DNA of 64,000 bases, taken from positions 19,977,753 to 20,041,752 of the forward strand of contig NC_090290.1 in assembly GCF_037392515.1 (NCBI RefSeq), given 5' to 3'. Below are positions 59,401 to 64,000 of this stretch, piece after piece. The stretch is from Haliotis asinina (taxonomy: Eukaryota > Mollusca > Gastropoda > Lepetellida > Haliotidae). Made by a program: the position numbers and the translations under genes. Within the stretch, counting starts at the first letter, position 1. Every line of letters begins with the position of its first letter. Below the pieces are notes generated by a model. It was given only the letters and a program-made list of their open reading frames with translations, did not search any database and was not told where the DNA came from.

Positions 59401-60477
59401 GACAATCTGATTATCTCTCTTTCTTGCCTTCATGCTCTTAAAACTATTTAACAGAAGTGATTCAATTACATAGCGATCATTCTACTGGCCAATACGACAT
59501 CGTCTTTCTGGTTACCCAGCCGCAATGGTATTTCCTGGAACATCCTGCAAACGCAGCACTCAACATATCTGTGACATGTCTTATTTCATACTCTGATTAC
59601 AAGCTTTGATAATATCGCACATCCGTGATCTGAGGAGGCGGGACACCAAAATTGGTCTTAATAATTGAAATAAAATGCTACATTGATTATGCCTCCTTGG
59701 GTTGTCAGTGCATATTTGTAGAGGTGTATTGGTCACACAAGATATACACATGAATACTATTGAAAGATGAGGATCCTCCGTTTTGCATCCCTTGTGATCA
59801 CGCTCAAGTTTAGCTTGACTGTGATGAATACTCCATCACAAGGGATAACTGTTTTAAATCATGAACTACGAAGGCTCATTTTAAAAAATATCAGTTCTCA
59901 TTTAGTTATTGCATTATTAAAAGAAATAGATTTGCTAGCTGATTTATAAATAGATACATATTTCATGGTTGGAAGTTTAAAATAGTAACTCAGATTGTTA
60001 GTGGTCTTTACTTTAGGTTTCTACTTTCAAGATATGTGCTAATTAATTTTAAATCATTTTGTGATAATCTAGTCATTTTACTGTCCTTCGTCGACAGTAT
60101 ATTATATGAATGTATTCTAAAATTAGAACTAGTTTCAGTCACGATAAGGCTGAAATATTGCCGATGTGGCTTTAAATCTTAACCCACCTACCCAATCTGA
60201 TTATATTTATTGACAAAATAGAATAATTTTTAAGTTGTAAGATTTAGTCCAATGTATCAGTGGCTTGCTGGATTGCGTATTATTGTCCATTTCAGTCACC
60301 GGTCGTTGCCATGGCTGAAATGGATTATTTGCACGTAGCCCTGAAGTAACTACAAACAGACATATTGATTTAAACAGTAAAACAAGCACATGATCAAGAA
60401 AAAACTAGGCATCAAGTTCAACTTAACATGGGAATTTCGACGATTGAAGCCTTTATTATTGATTAAATGACTTTGTG
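59401..60477. other. Intergenic with a small perfect hairpin
   Basis: 59787-59798 (atcccttgtgat) and 59835-59846 (atcacaagggat) are a perfect 12-bp inverted repeat, with a further 'tcaag/cttga' pairing inside. No gene seen. Confidence 0.5.
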
Positions 60478-60632
60478 AGTGAATTTAGTCTTAAGCCGCT
60501 TTTAGCTATATTCCATCAATACCGGCGGACACCAGAATTAGACCTCACAAATTGTACACATGTACAGAATCGAACCAGGATCGTCAAGCGTGACGAGCAA
60601 ACGCTTTAACCACTGGGCTACCCCACCGCCCT
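60478..60632 (-). mobile_element. Full-length tRNA-derived SINE (family 1)
   Basis: Minus strand: 'gtgagtgaatttagtcttaa', 'ggcggacaccagaattagac', B-box complement 'agaatcgaaccagg', 'gcaaacgctttaaccactgg', 'gctaccccaccgccc'. Confidence 0.87.
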
Positions 60633-60779
60633 TTAGGAAAAATGGCAGTGTTAACGGGGACAAAACGTCATAACTAATTATATTACGTCCTGCTCATAAA
60701 CAAGCTCGAGAATAAAGAAAGGTTGCTTGGAAACATAGTCCCTTACAGTTCCTGAGGGTGTTCGGAAAAACTGACACTG

Positions 60780-60815
60780 AGTGAGTGAGTTTAGTTTTAA
60801 GTCTCACTTAGCAAC
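60780..60815 (-). mobile_element. SINE tail fragment
   Basis: 'gagtgagtgagtttagtttt' then 'aagtctcacttagcaac'; only the shared 3' tail of the two SINE families remains. Confidence 0.65.
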
Positions 60816-61335
60816 AGAAGCTAACATTGACGAATATATTCCGGTATTGACAAGTGAAATTCTTCTGATACCTTCCAAAAATTCCAATGTATTTATTATG
60901 AATAAGTTGAGTTTATGCATATTATCCCATGAATAAAGGAAACAAAAGTTTCACAAGACCGGTATTTGTACCAGTCGGCAATCTTGGTTCGCGTCCAATC
61001 CCTTCGCATTGAGCATATCGGTTGAGAACGTGCACAGCAGGTGTTCTGTATAGTACGATATATTCAGACGCGCACACTCACATCCAACAGATTATTGAAC
61101 GCAATTCACGTGTTGCCGGTTACAGTTTTCTGCGTACATCGACAACTCTCCTCCATGTTTGTCGACGTGACGGTTTTACATCCAGCCGTGAGAACAGCAG
61201 GATGTTTCCAAGAGGTGAGTTTTTACCACTTTGATGCATCAACAACACAAGTACATGGATAACGTGACGTGTTGGTTCTGCTGTCGAGTTGTGGTTTTTG
61301 TTTCTGTTATTCTCAACGGTTATGTAATGCCTCCT
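60816..61335. other. Intergenic, nothing recognised
   Basis: Overlapping plus-strand frames at 61022-61262 have no motif or splice support. Confidence 0.4.
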
Positions 61336-61362
61336 CCCCCCCCCCCCCCCCCCCCCCCCCCC
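61336..61362. repeat. Poly(C) tract, 27 bp, next to a SINE tail
   Basis: An uninterrupted run of 27 C. Immediately after it, 'tgacattgctggaatatttc' and 'gtaaaactgaacacattc' are a family 1 SINE 3' tail (to about 61410), so the C run grew inside or at the edge of a SINE. Confidence 0.9.
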
Positions 61363-61669
61363 TCCTGTGACATTGCTGGAATATTTCGTAAAACTGAACA
61401 CATTCATGCATCGGTTACACAAAGGTTTGTAACGTGTTTAGCACAAAACATCAATGGGAGGGATCCCTCTGACATTTCAACCAACAGAATTTTGAAAATT
61501 CGTCCACGGTCGTCTTGCCGAGAGAAGAGCAAATATGGGTCGATAAATATGTCGGAGACATATGGCGGTATTGATGTTCTCTTCACACATGTTCATGTTG
61601 ATACTGGCGTAGGACAAAGTAGCATCCGATAAGATGGATGATATGATCAGATGCCGGCTTCTGTTCCAG

Positions 61670-61930
61670 CTGCGTTTAGTTGTACGCCGCACTTAGCAAT
61701 ATTCAAGCTATAGGGCGGCGGTCTGTAAATAATCGAGTCTGGACCAGACAACCCAGTGATCAACAACATGAGCATCGATCTGTACAACTGGGAACCTATG
61801 ACATGTGTCAACCAAATAAGCGAGCCTGACCACCGCATCCCGTTAGTTGCCACGTACGACAAGCATAGTCGCCTTTTATGACAAGCATGGGTTGCTGACG
61901 GCCTATTCTACCCCGGGACCTTCACGGGTC
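61670..61930 (-). mobile_element. Near full-length family 2 SINE
   Basis: Minus-strand copy from 'gcgtttagttgtacgccgca' to 'ccgggaccttcacgggt'. Only the ACTC tail is replaced. Confidence 0.88.
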
Positions 61931-62644
61931 TCCAGTAAGTAAAGATTGTTTTGTGAAGTTGATATACTTGTGTTGAGTCGTTGGCATGTTTATTACGTAC
62001 AGAAGCTACACGTATGTTACCCCAACACCTAGACTCTTAAATGAAAATATTTTACAGAAAAAAAGAATTCACCAAAATAAGTTTAAAATATAAGGAACAG
62101 GGTGTTTCTTCGTTTTCAGAAGCTAAAGAAATCCCACATCCTTGGCATATCCTTTGCACGAAATCCTAAGGTCATCACACTTGTTGAATATTCATTTAGT
62201 GCAGTTTTCGAGATATAATACGGGGATGCCCACAAAAATGGTGAACGTACTCCGCGTATTTCTCAAAGTAGGAAGGACACGCGTAAAACCCACGGCAGTG
62301 TACATTCTGGAACAAACTACTCTAGGGCTACACTGATCGATCACACGGGTGAAGTATTCGTGCTTCATCACAAAGATCGTAAAATGGGAATCTGTGAGAC
62401 ACCAATCACAGACTTCTGTATTAAGATAAAGACCTTTAAAGCCGACATATATTCATAAGGCAAGAGAATTCCGCATGAAGAGGTACATTCTTCATGGGTG
62501 TCGGGTGCCGGGTGTTCATTTGTTTTTTTTTCCTGAAGCGGCTGAAACATTAGTTCCATTTAGTTACCGAACTACAATCTACATGATCCTCGGGGATGGA
62601 GAGGTGATTATCTTTGTGAATAAAGGGTGCTTGAAGGTGAAAAA
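61931..62644. other. Intergenic, nothing recognised
   Basis: No coding, splice or transposon signal seen. Confidence 0.45.
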
Positions 62645-62866
62645 TGAGTGAATTTAGCTCTACGCCGTTGTCAATAAAATTTCTGTCATGTGGCGGTGGT
62701 CTGTTCGAGTGTGGACCAGATACTTACGTGATCAACAATATGAACATCGATCTAAGCAACTGGGACTCGATGACATGTGTCAACTACGTCAGTGACGATT
62801 GTCGCCTCTTTCGACAAGCATGGGTTACTGATGATCAATTCTAACCCGTATCTTCATGGTGAAAAA
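62645..62866 (-). mobile_element. Diverged family 2 SINE
   Basis: 'gagtgaatttagctctacgc', 'gtcatgtggcggtggtctgt', 'aacaatatgaacatcgatct', 'gtcgcctctttcgacaagca', 'caattctaacccgtatcttc'. Confidence 0.8.
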
Positions 62867-63312
62867 CGAAGTAAACGTTTATTCTCAAGTAAGCAATATG
62901 TCAGCCACATTTTTGGAACAGCAGTGTCAATTGAAATACATTATATATAAATTTTGGACAGGACAGTAAAATCAGCCTGATTCCCATGGTTTGTTTCTCC
63001 CGAGCCAACACTCCGACACTTACCCACAACTGAACGGCAGCCATCACTACATGGGCGACTCGCCCTACATTTAGGAAAATCCAAGACCAGGTAGTTAGAT
63101 TTTTTCCATAGCATTTTCTTCGATACTATGGAAATTATAGGACTTCCAAGAACGATGTGATTGTAACGATGAACCTTTAAATACATTATTTCGAAGCATG
63201 GAAAGAAGCTGGAGAGATAGTATCGACTCTGTTTGAGATTACCTTAATTCACTCGCGTTGTCTTATTACTTTTATATATTCCCTGCCAGCAGTTTTAGGA
63301 CAATGAAGTACG

Positions 63313-63496
63313 ATGTCCACCCGATGGCTGTATCTGTGGATGACTGGTTTTACTTCCGGTGTCCTGGGTGTGGTGTGTCTTTACTTAACCGCTCGGGTCG
63401 CATACAGCACCGACAAACAATGGACAGGAAGAAGCCCAAGGTACATGCTTGCGCATGCTCCTGAGTCGAACGAGGAGCATACTGTTATGCAAACAG
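63313..63496 (+). CDS. Probable first coding exon of a third galactosyltransferase-like gene (gene C), partial
   Basis: ATG at 63313 opens 61 codons: STRWLYLWMTGFTSGVLGVV, then CLYLTARVAYSTD. This is a short N-terminal segment, a hydrophobic anchor of about 20 residues, then a polar stem, as in gene A and gene B exon 1. It ends before GTGCGT at 63497 in phase 1, the same phase as in both paralogues, and a UTR-type acceptor (TTTTAG, exon from 63299) precedes it, again as in A and B. An ATG 10 bases upstream opens a competing frame without an anchor. No catalytic exon is inside the window, so identity rests on architecture and position only. Confidence 0.45.
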
Positions 63497-63539
63497 GTGC
63501 GTGTTGTCCAGTTCTGTGGAGATATGAGTTGCAATTAAA

Positions 63540-63697
63540 GTGAGTTATTTTAGTTTTACGCCGCTTTTAGCAATATTTCAGTAATATTACGGCGAAGAAG
63601 ACCGGAAGATGCTTCGCAGATTGTGCCCATGTGGCAACTGGAACATCAGTCTTCGACCTGACGAGCAAACGCTTTAACCACAAGGCTACCCAATAGC
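63540..63697 (-). mobile_element. Full-length tRNA-derived SINE (family 1)
   Basis: Minus strand: 'gtgagttattttagttttac', 'gccgcttttagcaatatttc', 'cagtcttcgacctgacgagc', 'aaacgctttaaccacaaggc'. It lies 44 bp after the gene C donor. Confidence 0.85.
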
Positions 63698-63847
63698 CTC
63701 TGCAATATAAATCCTGCTTCTCTCAGGTACCCCCTCAATTATCAAGTTCGTAATATAGTGTAACCACAAGGCTACCCAATAGCCTCTGCAATATAAATCC
63801 TGCTTCTCTCAGGTACCCCCTCAATTATCAAGTTCGTAATATAGTGA
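63676..63847. repeat. Perfect 86-bp tandem duplication
   Basis: 63676-63761 and 63762-63847 are identical as far as I can read. The unit begins 'aaccacaaggctacccaata' (the A-box side of the SINE above) and ends 'aagttcgtaatatagtg'. Full identity means a very recent duplication or an assembly artefact. Confidence 0.93.
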
Positions 63848-64000
63848 AACCACCCGGCCGACTGTCCTTGTTAGCAATTTGTGCCGGGTAATGGTTGGTG
63901 TTTGTACCCGAGAGTATATATAACGAGTCTTGACATCAGACAGGATCCGTGAAAGTTCATAAACTATATAATACGCTCTTCTTCGTCGAATTTCAGATGT

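Noticed and set aside
63258-63464. Competing frame over gene C exon 1 starting MKYDVHPMAVSVDDW
   Set aside because: It lacks the anchor segment and ends in a stop before the donor; the frame from 63313 matches the architecture and phase of genes A and B.

Overview
This looks like nuclear DNA of a marine gastropod, most likely an abalone (Haliotis). The evidence is spliced genes with GT/AG introns, low gene density, (AC)n and (GT)n microsatellites, and very many copies of two short interspersed repeats that share a tail of the type 'gcggcgtaaaactaaactcactcactc'. I associate that tail with abalone genomic sequence from memory; I could not check it.

Layout. 1-5.7 kb: a divergent pair of small, unrecognised, spliced genes (100 aa on minus, 77 aa on plus) around a short shared promoter, enclosed by two direct copies of a repeat region. 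5.7-13.9 kb: degenerate tandem repeats, a LINE 3' end, a GA/CA-rich tandem block, one more weak small-gene candidate and a tail-to-tail LINE inverted repeat. 13.9-20.4 kb: core 1 beta-1,3-galactosyltransferase-like gene A (three coding exons), whose first coding exon lies between two copies of a segmental duplication carrying a THAP zinc-finger fragment. 20.5-37.4 kb: SINEs, a Tc1/mariner relic, a CR1/L2-type LINE relic, several satellite arrays and one weak two-exon candidate. 38.0-44.4 kb: a six-exon gene for a 448-residue single-pass membrane protein with signal peptide, mucin-like Thr/Ser region, 14-cysteine ectodomain and short tail. I do not recognise the family, and it is the most novel gene here. 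44.4-54.9 kb: intergenic, a second LINE relic and SINEs. 55.0-57.1 kb: galactosyltransferase-like gene B (three coding exons). 57.1-63.2 kb: intergenic with SINEs and a poly-C tract. 63.3 kb: probable first coding exon of a third member, gene C, running off the window.

Genes A, B and (partly) C share one plan: a UTR exon, a short exon encoding a signal anchor and ending in phase 1, then a large catalytic exon ending in phase 0, then a small C-terminal exon. They are probably a locally expanded Golgi family that adds galactose to Ser/Thr-linked GalNAc. The mucin-like receptor between A and B is the kind of protein such enzymes modify, but a functional link is only a conjecture. Exon joins were worked out by eye from splice consensus and reading phase, without transcripts. 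I saw no LTR retroelement, Polinton, virus copy, CRISPR array, rRNA or intact tRNA gene.
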